A stretch of 6,542 nt of DNA from Candidatus Wallbacteria bacterium. Its GTDB lineage: Bacteria > Muiribacteriota > JAQTZZ01. Both the position numbers and the translations under genes were made by a program. The notes below the pieces were generated by a model, which ran no database searches, was not told the origin of the DNA, and saw only the letters and a program-made list of their open reading frames with translations. Below, piece after piece: positions 1 through 5,452 of this stretch (position 1 is the first letter of the stretch; every line of letters begins with the position of its first letter). The stretch covers positions 1 to 6,542 of the forward strand of contig JAQTRI010000210.1 of assembly GCA_028711905.1 (NCBI GenBank), written 5' to 3'.

Positions 1-588
1 TGGAGAAAAAGCGGTAATGATCTGCAGGAAATCAAAGCCCTGATCAGCATGGCCGACTGTCAGCACAACCTGAGAAACTTTTCCACCGGTCTCAGGCACT
101 TAGCCAGAGCGGTGCTGGACTATAGGAATTCACTTGACCCCGCAGTTCAGTTTTTTGTGGACCTGGCCAAAAAAAAATTCTGGGATATGCTGACAGTAAG
201 GATCGAGCCATCAGTGCCCGATGTACCTCTCGGAGAAAAAAAAGAATTTCGCGCTATCCTTGTTTACCAGGACGGGAAAGAGTTGTACATCCCCCCGGAG
301 TATATCTCATGGGACTGGGAAGTCAGGGGCAATGATGGTGACGGGCATGAGTTCGAGTTTGAAAATGATCACTGCTTCTATACCGGCGGACGCTTACCCT
401 TTTCCAATATTTTCATGAAAGCCCATGGTGTGCTGAAGGAGGAACTGGTTGCAGAATTCATTTCAGGAAGACTGAAAATCAAGGAAAGCGACAAAAAAGT
501 CGAACTGAAACCGTTTTTTGGTGACCGCAAGAAGTTCCAGGCTGAAGCAGAAGATTCTGAACAGACTGATGAGGACGACGGATTTTGA
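1..588 (+). CDS. unrecognised protein, 5'-truncated by the window edge; possible Ig-like domain and acidic C-terminal tail
   Basis: The frame is open from base 1 (reading WRKSGNDLQEIKAL...) into the ATG at 49. That ATG has no Shine-Dalgarno before it, so the gene most likely begins upstream of the window and 195 codons of it are visible. I do not recognise the product. The first ~65 visible residues look alpha-helical. From about residue 70 the pattern (VRIEPSVPDVPLGEKKEF, then hydrophobic alternation and a WDWEV motif) resembles a bacterial Ig-like beta-sandwich, with the LGE...F.A spacing typical of such domains. This is inference from pattern only. The end is strongly acidic (AEAEDSEQTDEDDGF). 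The TGA at 586-588 overlaps the TTG start of the reductase gene, so the two are very probably cotranscribed. Two long A runs (169-177 and 236-243) lie in the coding sequence. That it is a real gene is fairly sure; its function is unknown. Confidence 0.75.
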   Translation, partial: WRKSGNDLQEIKALISMADCQHNLRNFSTGLRHLARAVLDYRNSLDPAVQFFVDLAKKKFWDMLTVRIEPSVPDVPLGEKKEFRAILVYQDGKELYIPPEYISWDWEVRGNDGDGHEFEFENDHCFYTGGRLPFSNIFMKAHGVLKEELVAEFISGRLKIKESDKKVELKPFFGDRKKFQAEAEDSEQTDEDDGF

Positions 589-1292
589 TACGCACACGGC
601 CTGAAACCACACTCTTCCTCATGTCTTCGATTGACGGAAAGATCTCGACCGGTGATACGGATTTTCTGGATTTTGATAAGGATTTTCCCGCAATTCACGG
701 CATCAGGGAGGGGCTTGATCAATACTATGCCATTGAGCAGAAGACTGATCTTGCTTCTTTAAACTCCGGCAGGACCTGGGCCAAGATTGGCCTCAATGAA
801 CCGGCGGTTGCCATCAAGCGCCTGCCCGTGACTTTCGTTGTCATCGACAATAAGCCTCATCTGAACGAAACCGGGGTTTTGAATGCTCTGGCACGCGGGG
901 AGAGATTGATCCTGGTGACTTCCAATGCCGGTCATCCTGCTTACAGCATAGGGAGCGATAACCGGTTAGAGTTGATCTACTACCCGGAGGAGATTGATTT
1001 CCCTGATCTATTCATGAGATTGCGTCATGTATATGGTGTCGAGTACCTGACCATTCAAACAGGTGGAACTCTCAATGCGCTGCTGCTCCGCTCCGACCTG
1101 ATCGATCACTTGAACTTAGTGGTCGCACCATGTCTGATCGGTGGCTCAACGACCCCAACGCTGATCGATGGTGAAGCACTTCACAGCTTGGAGGATCTGG
1201 TGCTGATCAGGCCGGCGAAACTTGTGAAATGCGAAGTTCTGCATCATTCATTCATCTGCCTGAAGTATGACTTGGACTGGCAGGGGGATTGA
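585..1292 (+). CDS. stand-alone RibD C-terminal domain (DHFR-fold) reductase
   Basis: A 235-aa protein that is almost entirely a RibD_C / dihydrofolate reductase-like domain. In riboflavin synthesis this fold reduces the ribosyl-aminopyrimidine with NADPH. Visible family marks are the first strand and loop TLFLMSSIDGKIST (residues 9-22), the nucleotide-binding QTGGTLNALLL (158-168) and the C-terminal LIDHLNLVVAPCLIGGSTTPTL (172-193). The zinc-binding deaminase half of bifunctional RibD is absent, so it is either a separate riboflavin-pathway reductase or one of the many family members with unknown substrates. No other riboflavin gene is in view. I chose the TTG at 585, which overlaps the upstream TGA in TTGA and has a GAGG at 571-574. 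The first ATG (621) would remove the conserved first beta strand, and an in-frame TGA at 570 excludes a longer form. The family is confident; the substrate is not. Confidence 0.9.
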   Translation: MIRTRPETTLFLMSSIDGKISTGDTDFLDFDKDFPAIHGIREGLDQYYAIEQKTDLASLNSGRTWAKIGLNEPAVAIKRLPVTFVVIDNKPHLNETGVLNALARGERLILVTSNAGHPAYSIGSDNRLELIYYPEEIDFPDLFMRLRHVYGVEYLTIQTGGTLNALLLRSDLIDHLNLVVAPCLIGGSTTPTLIDGEALHSLEDLVLIRPAKLVKCEVLHHSFICLKYDLDWQGD

Positions 1293-1463
1293 ATGGGTGC
1301 GGATTCGAAAAAGGTCAGAATCAATATAAAAAAGTCCCTCAGGAGGCGCAGCAGACAAGAGGTCCCATCCCCTCCGGGAAAGGTTTTTCATGATAAAAAA
1401 AAATACAGTCGACGGCCTAAGCATCCGTTGAAACCGGAGGGAGGAGATGATCCTTCTTATTGA
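1293..1463 (+). CDS. small, very basic protein of 56 aa, function unknown
   Basis: The ATG at 1293 follows the reductase TGA with no gap and has AGGGGG (1282-1287) five bases upstream, a good ribosome site. It encodes 56 residues with 17 Lys/Arg against 6 Asp/Glu, including KKSLRRRSR (13-21) and HDKKKYSRRPKH (33-44). Such a protein probably binds RNA, ribosomes or another polyanion, but this is inference from charge. The Y-x-R-R/K-x-K-H stretch recalls the basic KGKGSYxRKxKH segment of the ribosome-rescue factor ArfA. The rest of ArfA cannot be matched, so I do not assign it. A run of nine A (1395-1403) falls in codons 34-37 and could allow slippage. The 3' end overlaps the following mini-ORF by 17 bases. 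It is too short for many gene finders. The ribosome site, the exact junction and the unusual composition favour a real gene. Confidence 0.6.
   Translation: MGADSKKVRINIKKSLRRRSRQEVPSPPGKVFHDKKKYSRRPKHPLKPEGGDDPSY
1436..1446 (+). promoter_or_regulatory. strong Shine-Dalgarno site ahead of the 22-aa mini-ORF
   Basis: The purine run GGAGGGAGGAG is complementary to the 16S rRNA 3' end and ends directly at the ATG at 1447. Its first GGAGG has an ideal six-base spacing to that ATG. It lies inside the end of the 56-aa small gene and is 72 bases upstream of the patatin ATG, so it cannot serve that start directly. Confidence 0.6.
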
Positions 1464-1515
1464 GCTTTCAGTCCATAAAGAATATTGTTCTCCTGATGGA
1501 ATGTCCCTGAAATGA
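1447..1515 (+). CDS. 22-aa mini-ORF, possible translational-coupling leader of the patatin gene
   Basis: The ATG at 1447 lies six bases after GGAGG (1436-1440) within a longer purine run (1436-1446). This is one of the strongest Shine-Dalgarno sites in the window. The 22-codon reading frame (MILLIELSVHKEYCSPDGMSLK) ends with TGA at 1513-1515, sharing four bases (ATGA) with the ATG of the patatin gene. The patatin ATG has only a poor, distant GGA (1498-1500). The simplest reading is that ribosomes load at 1447, finish the short peptide and reinitiate on the patatin gene. The peptide resembles nothing I know. The alternative is that the strong site is accidental or serves only to recruit ribosomes. 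Expression is unproven. Confidence 0.4.
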   Translation: MILLIELSVHKEYCSPDGMSLK

Positions 1516-2288
1516 GTACCGAAAAAGTCAATCTCGCCCTTGGCGGAGGCACTGCGTATGGGTTCACGCACATTGGAGTGCTGCGCCGGCTTGAGGATGA
1601 AAATCTCCGGCCGGCTGTAATCGCGGGGACCAGCATGGGAGCTCTGATTGCAGCATTGTATTCCCGCACAGGCTCGGCAGAAGAGGTTGCCGGACTCTGC
1701 CGCCGGTTTTTCGTTGAAAAAACCTGGAAGAGGCTTTTCCCTTTAAATCTGCCGTTTGCACGATCGATAGTTCGTACTGACATAATCAGGAGTTCTCTTG
1801 CCGGGATTTTCGGCATGAGCGATATCGCTGATCTGCCTATACCCTTGATCATTACCGGATCTGACCTGAAGAGCGGCAGAACGATCTTATTTAAACAGGG
1901 CCCGCTGGTGGATCTCCTGATGGCTTCAATGGCTGTTCCGTTTTTCTTTCCACCGTTGCGCCTGCTGGGTTATCACCTTGTTGATGGTGGAATGACCTCG
2001 CTGGTCCCGGTACGCGCCTGCTCCGGATATCCCGGTCGCACGATTGCCTGCCATGCATACGGTAAATACAAGCCGTTTTGCGGAACGCCGGGAATCCTGC
2101 GTGTGCATTTTCATTCCCAGTACATGCTGGACCATGCTCTGGGGAGGATGGAGATTGAAAGCACTGACTGCACCGCGGTTTATCCGGATACATCCGGAAT
2201 CGGCATGTTCCAGTTCCACAGACTGGATGAACTGATGGAGCGCGGATATGAAGCGGCGAAGCAGGCACTCCAGCCGCCACCCCGCTAA
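1512..2288 (+). CDS. patatin-like phospholipase / acyl hydrolase
   Basis: A 258-aa protein with the patatin (RssA-like) fold. These enzymes hydrolyse lipid acyl esters with a Ser-Asp dyad. The glycine-rich oxyanion loop is GGGTAYGFTHIGVL (11-24), the nucleophile elbow is G39-T-S41-M-G43, and the catalytic Asp is D158 in LVDGG. The family block ASMAVPFFFPPL (138-149) precedes it, and VPV follows as usual. The oxyanion loop has Tyr where bacterial members usually have Arg or Lys (GGGxxRGxxH), which is a mild oddity. No signal peptide or membrane segment is seen, so it is probably cytosolic or injected/peripheral. The ATG at 1512 is the only good start after the in-frame TGA at 1494. It overlaps the stop of the 22-aa mini-ORF and lacks a good ribosome site. 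It appears to be the last gene of the first operon. The family is very confident; the substrate is unknown. Confidence 0.95.
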   Translation: MSTEKVNLALGGGTAYGFTHIGVLRRLEDENLRPAVIAGTSMGALIAALYSRTGSAEEVAGLCRRFFVEKTWKRLFPLNLPFARSIVRTDIIRSSLAGIFGMSDIADLPIPLIITGSDLKSGRTILFKQGPLVDLLMASMAVPFFFPPLRLLGYHLVDGGMTSLVPVRACSGYPGRTIACHAYGKYKPFCGTPGILRVHFHSQYMLDHALGRMEIESTDCTAVYPDTSGIGMFQFHRLDELMERGYEAAKQALQPPPR

Positions 2289-2335
2289 GTTCGGATGCAA
2301 ATTTACCGGGCTCGAGTATTGAAGTTGCCTGTTCA

Positions 2336-2365
2336 TTGCAGTGATGCCATTGAAAACGCTATACT
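2336..2365 (+). promoter_or_regulatory. sigma70-type promoter for the serine hydrolase gene
   Basis: A TTGCAG (-35, 2336-2341), an 18-base spacer and TATACT (-10, 2360-2365) lie in the 108-base gap after the patatin gene. The start of transcription would fall near 2372, leaving a leader of about 25 bases that contains AAGGAG (2386-2391) five bases before the ATG. No terminator is visible between the patatin stop and this site, so some readthrough from the first operon is possible. Confidence 0.55.
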
Positions 2366-2396
2366 CTGAGGAGAAAAAGCTCAACAAGGAGAACGA

Positions 2397-3638
2397 ATGA
2401 AAAAAAAGCAATTGGCAGTACTGCTGCTTTTTACGGGTTTGAGAGCTTTATGCGCTATAGATGAGGCAGAGTATTTTCACAACCTGTTTGCGCCTGAACT
2501 TCGTATCAACAGCCTTTTTTCCCAGTCTTTCCTGTCTGCGGTACCTGAGGCCAAGATTCGTGAGATTATCAAGCTTTATGTAGATAACCTTGGGTTATTC
2601 AAAAAAGCTGTTGTTACTGATGAAGGATATGAGATTTATTTTGAAAAAGGTCATTGCCCGGCCAAGATAGTCGTTGGTTCCGAGAAACTGATCACAGGGC
2701 TCTGGTTCGGCAGCTGGAACATTGAGGGAGATTCCTGGGACAAAATAGCGGCTGATTTCGCTGATTTGCCGGGTGTTGTCTCTGTCGCTGTCACAAGAGA
2801 CGGCGAGCTCCTTGTGTCTATTAATCCCGGTCTTCCCATGGCTGTCGGGTCAGCTTTTAAACTTTATGTGCTCAAGGCCTTGATCGGTATGATGGACATG
2901 GCGACACTTCAGATGAACGATGTTATCAGTCTCAAAGAAGAATGGATATCCCTTCCCTCCGGGATCTTGCAGGATTGGCCTGCCGGAAGTCTGCTGACAG
3001 TTCAGAGTATGGCCAATCTGATGATCTCAATCAGTGACAATACTGCCACTGACGCTTTGATTCACTCAGCCGGGCGGGAAACTGTCGAAGCTGTGGCCCC
3101 GGAAAGAATGAAGCCGTTTCTAACAACAAAGGAAATGTTTGAGCTGAAGTGGGGTGTGTCGGATGAGGTGCGCGAACGGTTTGTTGCGGCTGATTTATCC
3201 GGTAAGCGCCGGATTTTGGAGAGTCTCAGATCCTTCGATAAGAACAGGATCCGTTTCAGTCCTTCACCTAAATGTGTTCAAAGCATCGAGTGGCTTGCCA
3301 CGACCGGTGAACTATGCCGTGTGATCTATGAATTGCGGGAAAACTCTGCAATTCGTATCAATCCGGGATTGGCGGACAAAAAGAAATGGCACTTGATCGG
3401 ATACAAGGGCGGATCCGAAGGGGGCGTTCTCAATTACACGCATGTTCTGCAAAAAACTCCATCTTCTCCGGTTTATTGTATCAGCGCTACTATCAATGAC
3501 ATCGAGAAGGAGGTCGCGGACAAGGATTTTACTGCACTGACCGGCCGGCTGATCGGTCTGGCGGGGACAGAGGCTTTGGACAAAATCTCTGCCGCGAAAA
3601 GTTCTCAGGTAACAGGTGAAAATCGAGATCGGCCTTGA
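2397..3638 (+). CDS. exported serine hydrolase of the class A beta-lactamase / DD-peptidase fold with an N-terminal accessory domain
   Basis: A 413-aa protein started at the ATG at 2397 with AAGGAG five bases upstream. Residues 1-20 are a Sec signal peptide (KKK, hydrophobic core, cut near LCA); it is not a good lipobox. Residues about 25-105 form a separate domain resembling the N-terminal domain of LpqF/ORF12-type serine hydrolases, including the GLWFGS linker (101-106). The catalytic domain has S152-A-F-K155 (SxxK), S213-D-N215 and K337-G-G339 (KTG-like). The class A ELN box carrying Glu166 is not evident. Instead, PERMKPFLTTKEMFELK (235-251) occupies the region, a layout seen in the Beta-lactamase2-type serine hydrolase group. 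Hydrolysis of a peptide, ester or lactam outside the cytoplasm is likely; true beta-lactamase activity is doubtful. It seems monocistronic under its own promoter. The fold is confident; the substrate is unknown. Confidence 0.92.
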   Translation: MKKKQLAVLLLFTGLRALCAIDEAEYFHNLFAPELRINSLFSQSFLSAVPEAKIREIIKLYVDNLGLFKKAVVTDEGYEIYFEKGHCPAKIVVGSEKLITGLWFGSWNIEGDSWDKIAADFADLPGVVSVAVTRDGELLVSINPGLPMAVGSAFKLYVLKALIGMMDMATLQMNDVISLKEEWISLPSGILQDWPAGSLLTVQSMANLMISISDNTATDALIHSAGRETVEAVAPERMKPFLTTKEMFELKWGVSDEVRERFVAADLSGKRRILESLRSFDKNRIRFSPSPKCVQSIEWLATTGELCRVIYELRENSAIRINPGLADKKKWHLIGYKGGSEGGVLNYTHVLQKTPSSPVYCISATINDIEKEVADKDFTALTGRLIGLAGTEALDKISAAKSSQVTGENRDRP

Positions 3639-3663
3639 CTGTTGCGCTGTAACATGCTAAAAT
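3635..3663 (+). promoter_or_regulatory. sigma70-type promoter for the 105-aa gene, -35 box overlapping the upstream stop codon
   Basis: TTGACT (3635-3640), a 17-base spacer and TAAAAT (3658-3663) match the consensus closely. The TGA stop of the serine hydrolase gene (3636-3638) lies inside the -35 box. Transcription should begin near 3670, which fits the ATG at 3707 with its own ribosome site better than the ATG at 3680. Confidence 0.65.
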
Positions 3664-3706
3664 TCATCCAGTAGCTAGAATGAATATCTTGATGTCGGGG
3701 GTACTG

Positions 3707-4024
3707 ATGAACAGGGGGAGAAAATTCTACAAGGCTATCAGCGTGTTGAATGACAGCCGTCATGCTCGGCGGGTCGTGTTCTGGGAACACACGGACCGCT
3801 CTCTGTTTACTGCTGAGGAAATTGATGCTTTCAGGAAGTATTACCCTGAAGAACTTTTCGTTGCCGAGGCAAAAAGCGGAAACCTGGAACCGGCTGTGAT
3901 CATGGAGAAAACCGCTCAGGATGCACATGGCGAAAAAATGATCAGGCTTTACGACAGAGAAGACTATGCCCTGTCATTTCGTGTTGTTGGTTTTTGTATG
4001 GAGTCTGAGACTAGTGGTCTGTAA
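3707..4024 (+). CDS. unrecognised 105-aa protein whose end is supplied by a palindromic element
   Basis: I do not recognise this protein. It is soluble and mixed in charge, with no signal peptide or membrane segment. Notable stretches are ARRVVFWEHTDRSLFTAEEI (residues 20-39) and a C-terminal hydrophobic strand SFRVVGFCM. In-frame ATGs occur at 3680, 3692 and 3707. I chose 3707 because GGGGG (3697-3701) lies five bases before it and because the promoter at 3635-3663 would leave only about ten leader bases before 3680. The final codons TSGL and the TAA (4010-4024) fall exactly within the left arm of a 112-bp inverted-repeat element. The natural C terminus may therefore have been replaced by an insertion, and the gene may be slightly truncated. 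The intrinsic terminator at 4154-4184 probably ends its transcript. That it is coding is likely; its function is unknown. Confidence 0.65.
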   Translation: MNRGRKFYKAISVLNDSRHARRVVFWEHTDRSLFTAEEIDAFRKYYPEELFVAEAKSGNLEPAVIMEKTAQDAHGEKMIRLYDREDYALSFRVVGFCMESETSGL

Positions 4025-4121
4025 CACTTAATTCTGTGTTTGCTGATCCTGAGAAAATCCTTTTGCTGAAAGGATTCCGTAATCATCATTTGTACAAAAT
4101 TATGTGCAACAGACCATTAGT
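4010..4121. repeat. 112-bp imperfect palindrome, MITE-like candidate
   Basis: The left arm from 4010 reads ACTAGTGGTCTGTAACAC and the reverse complement of the right arm from 4121 reads ACTAATGGTCTGTTGCAC. Over the first 24 bases of each arm, 20 match (4010-4033 against 4098-4121). The centre is a perfect 8-bp hairpin, AATCCTTT / AAAGGATT (4056-4063 and 4069-4076), on the same axis of symmetry, so the whole unit can fold into one long interrupted hairpin. CTGAG occurs just left of the element (4005-4009) and two bases beyond its right end (4124-4128), a possible target duplication. It encodes nothing. It could be a non-autonomous miniature transposable element, a dispersed palindromic repeat or a structured 3' untranslated region. 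One copy cannot settle this. Confidence 0.6.
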
Positions 4122-4153
4122 GCCTGAGGATGTTATTCCGTTTTTCATGTCAA

Positions 4154-4184
4154 AAAGGGCCGGCTTTTGCCGGCCTTTTATATT
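4154..4184 (+). terminator. strong Rho-independent terminator just before the rhomboid gene
   Basis: An 11-bp stem (4154-4164 with 4169-4179, including the GC-rich GGGCCGGC/GCCGGCC part and one G-T pair) closes a TTTT loop. The T-rich tail TTTTATATTTTT follows to 4187. The A run before the left arm makes it nearly symmetric, so it could also act on antisense transcripts. It ends transcription from the 105-aa gene. It also lies only 16 bases before the rhomboid ATG, so any transcript starting upstream of it would be attenuated. Confidence 0.88.
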
Positions 4185-4188
4185 TTTG

Positions 4189-4194
4189 AAGAGG
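4189..4194 (+). promoter_or_regulatory. ribosome binding site that sets the rhomboid start
   Basis: AAGAGG lies five bases before the ATG at 4200. It decides against the in-frame TTG at 4167, which sits in the loop and right arm of the terminator and has no ribosome site. Confidence 0.6.
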
Positions 4195-4199
4195 CTTTC

Positions 4200-5420
4200 A
4201 TGACAGCCGAAAAGGTGTTCCCTAAGCAACCTGAAGATTCCAATCGCAGCATCTGTTGCCCGCACTGCCGGACGGTTCTGGAAACAAAGCGATTAAAAGG
4301 GATTAATGTCGATATCTGCACGGAATGCGGTGGGACTTGGTATGACGAGGGTGAATTGCGCGCAGTGCTGGGCAGACAATTCAAGTATGAGAATCTTTTG
4401 AAGACACTCCAGGTTACTGGAAAAGGTGTTATCTGCCCTTGCTGTGGGGTTGATACAGCTCTGCTCCGGTTCCAGAGTGCCGGAACGACTCTGGAAATTG
4501 ATCATTGCCTTGATTGCCGAGGATTCTGGCTCGACAGGGATGAACTGGACATTCTCAATTCTCTTGAACCGGTATTCGAGCGAGCGGGTCCGCTGCGTCC
4601 CGCGAGGGTTCCCTCATTTGTTCATGAAAACCTGAGCGCATTGGAACACTACAGGTCTGTTGATATAAATAAAGGTGTTGCTGATGCGAAAATCAGCAAA
4701 GAGCTTTATATTTTCTGTCTGCTGTTGCAACTGCCGGTGGAGGTGTTTAATCCCAGAAGATATTACCCGGTTCTTTTAGCTGCGATTATCGCTGTAAATG
4801 TCTTAGTCAACCTGGCGGTCAGTGGAATGGATCCGGAAACAGCTGCCTCAGTAATCAGGACTTTTGGGGCGGTTCCTGCCCGTCTTCTGTCTGCCCATGG
4901 TTTGATTTCCCTCGTGACATACGCCTTTCTTCATGGCGGTTGGTGGCATCTTTTTGCTAACATGTATTTTCTCTGGATTTTCGGGGACAATGTGCTGGAT
5001 GTTTTTATGGATCACGATGCATCCAAGGGCAGCATCAGGTTTTTCCAGTTTTACTTGATTCTTGCATTTGTAAGTGGTTTGATTCATTGCCTGTTCTGTT
5101 ATTTCACAGAAATGGCGATCCTGCCGTTGATTGGAGCCAGTGGCGCAGTCAGCGGCATCATGGCTGCCTATCTAAAAATGTTCCCTGGCTCCAGATTTTA
5201 CCAGATCGTCCTGTTTATGCCTTTAAAGATCCCTGTCTGGCTGTACATGATTCTCTGGATCGGAGGGAATGTTTTCCTGGCTTTAGTTGCCGGCCTCGGC
5301 AGCAGTGTATCTTGGCTCGCTCATCTCAGTGGCTTTGGCGCGGGTTATTTACTGGTGGAGAGTTTTATGCCTTATGGGCTGGAGAGGCTGCGCCTGTTAC
5401 CGGATGACCGGCGAGTTTGA
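4200..5420 (+). CDS. rhomboid family intramembrane serine protease with two N-terminal TFIIB-type zinc ribbons
   Basis: A 406-aa protein. Two zf-TFIIB-type ribbons come first: C20-x2-C23 with C40-x2-C43 followed by GGTWYDEGEL, and C79-x2-C82 with C103-x2-C106 followed by RGFWLDRDEL. A charged linker (about 125-170) leads into the rhomboid domain. It has a first membrane span near 188-207, HGGWWHLFAN (245-254, supplying H250 and N254), the nucleophile loop G312-A-S314-G315, and the catalytic His in SWLAHLSGFGAG (H375). Hydrophobic spans lie near 252-268, 283-303, 305-325, 347-366 and 372-390. Rhomboids cut membrane proteins within or next to a transmembrane segment. The ribbons presumably sit on the cytoplasmic side and may bind a partner or nucleic acid (inference). 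All eight Cys and the Ser-His dyad are intact, so it should be active. The start at 4200 follows the AAGAGG site. Its stop is close to the phosphatase gene, probably one transcript. Confidence 0.94.
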   Translation: MTAEKVFPKQPEDSNRSICCPHCRTVLETKRLKGINVDICTECGGTWYDEGELRAVLGRQFKYENLLKTLQVTGKGVICPCCGVDTALLRFQSAGTTLEIDHCLDCRGFWLDRDELDILNSLEPVFERAGPLRPARVPSFVHENLSALEHYRSVDINKGVADAKISKELYIFCLLLQLPVEVFNPRRYYPVLLAAIIAVNVLVNLAVSGMDPETAASVIRTFGAVPARLLSAHGLISLVTYAFLHGGWWHLFANMYFLWIFGDNVLDVFMDHDASKGSIRFFQFYLILAFVSGLIHCLFCYFTEMAILPLIGASGAVSGIMAAYLKMFPGSRFYQIVLFMPLKIPVWLYMILWIGGNVFLALVAGLGSSVSWLAHLSGFGAGYLLVESFMPYGLERLRLLPDDRRV

Positions 5421-5452
5421 TCAGTGCGGCTTCTTCTGAAATAATAGCGTGC

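Noticed and set aside
1460..1488. A possible promoter TTGAGC-N17-TATTGT ahead of the patatin gene.
   Set aside because: The -10 box matches only four of six consensus bases, and the start of transcription would leave about 17 leader bases with no ribosome site.
1926..2411. A 161-codon open frame on the minus strand.
   Set aside because: It mirrors the catalytic half of the patatin gene and would read through the serine hydrolase promoter. Its composition looks like a shadow of the + strand gene.
2447..2460. A lipoprotein signal at the Cys near residue 19 of the serine hydrolase.
   Set aside because: The residues before Cys (R-A-L) do not fit the lipobox pattern L-(A/S)-(G/A)-C, so ordinary Sec cleavage is more likely.
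3680..3706. An upstream ATG start for the 105-aa gene.
   Set aside because: No ribosome site precedes it and it lies only about ten bases from the predicted transcript start. GGGGG before the ATG at 3707 fits better.
4179..4184. TATATT as a -10 box for the rhomboid gene.
   Set aside because: It is the T-rich tail of the terminator, and the bases 17 upstream (in the GGGCC arm) do not resemble a -35 box.
4167..4199. An upstream TTG start for the rhomboid gene.
   Set aside because: The TTG sits in the loop and right arm of the intrinsic terminator without a ribosome site. The ATG at 4200 has a well-placed AAGAGG.
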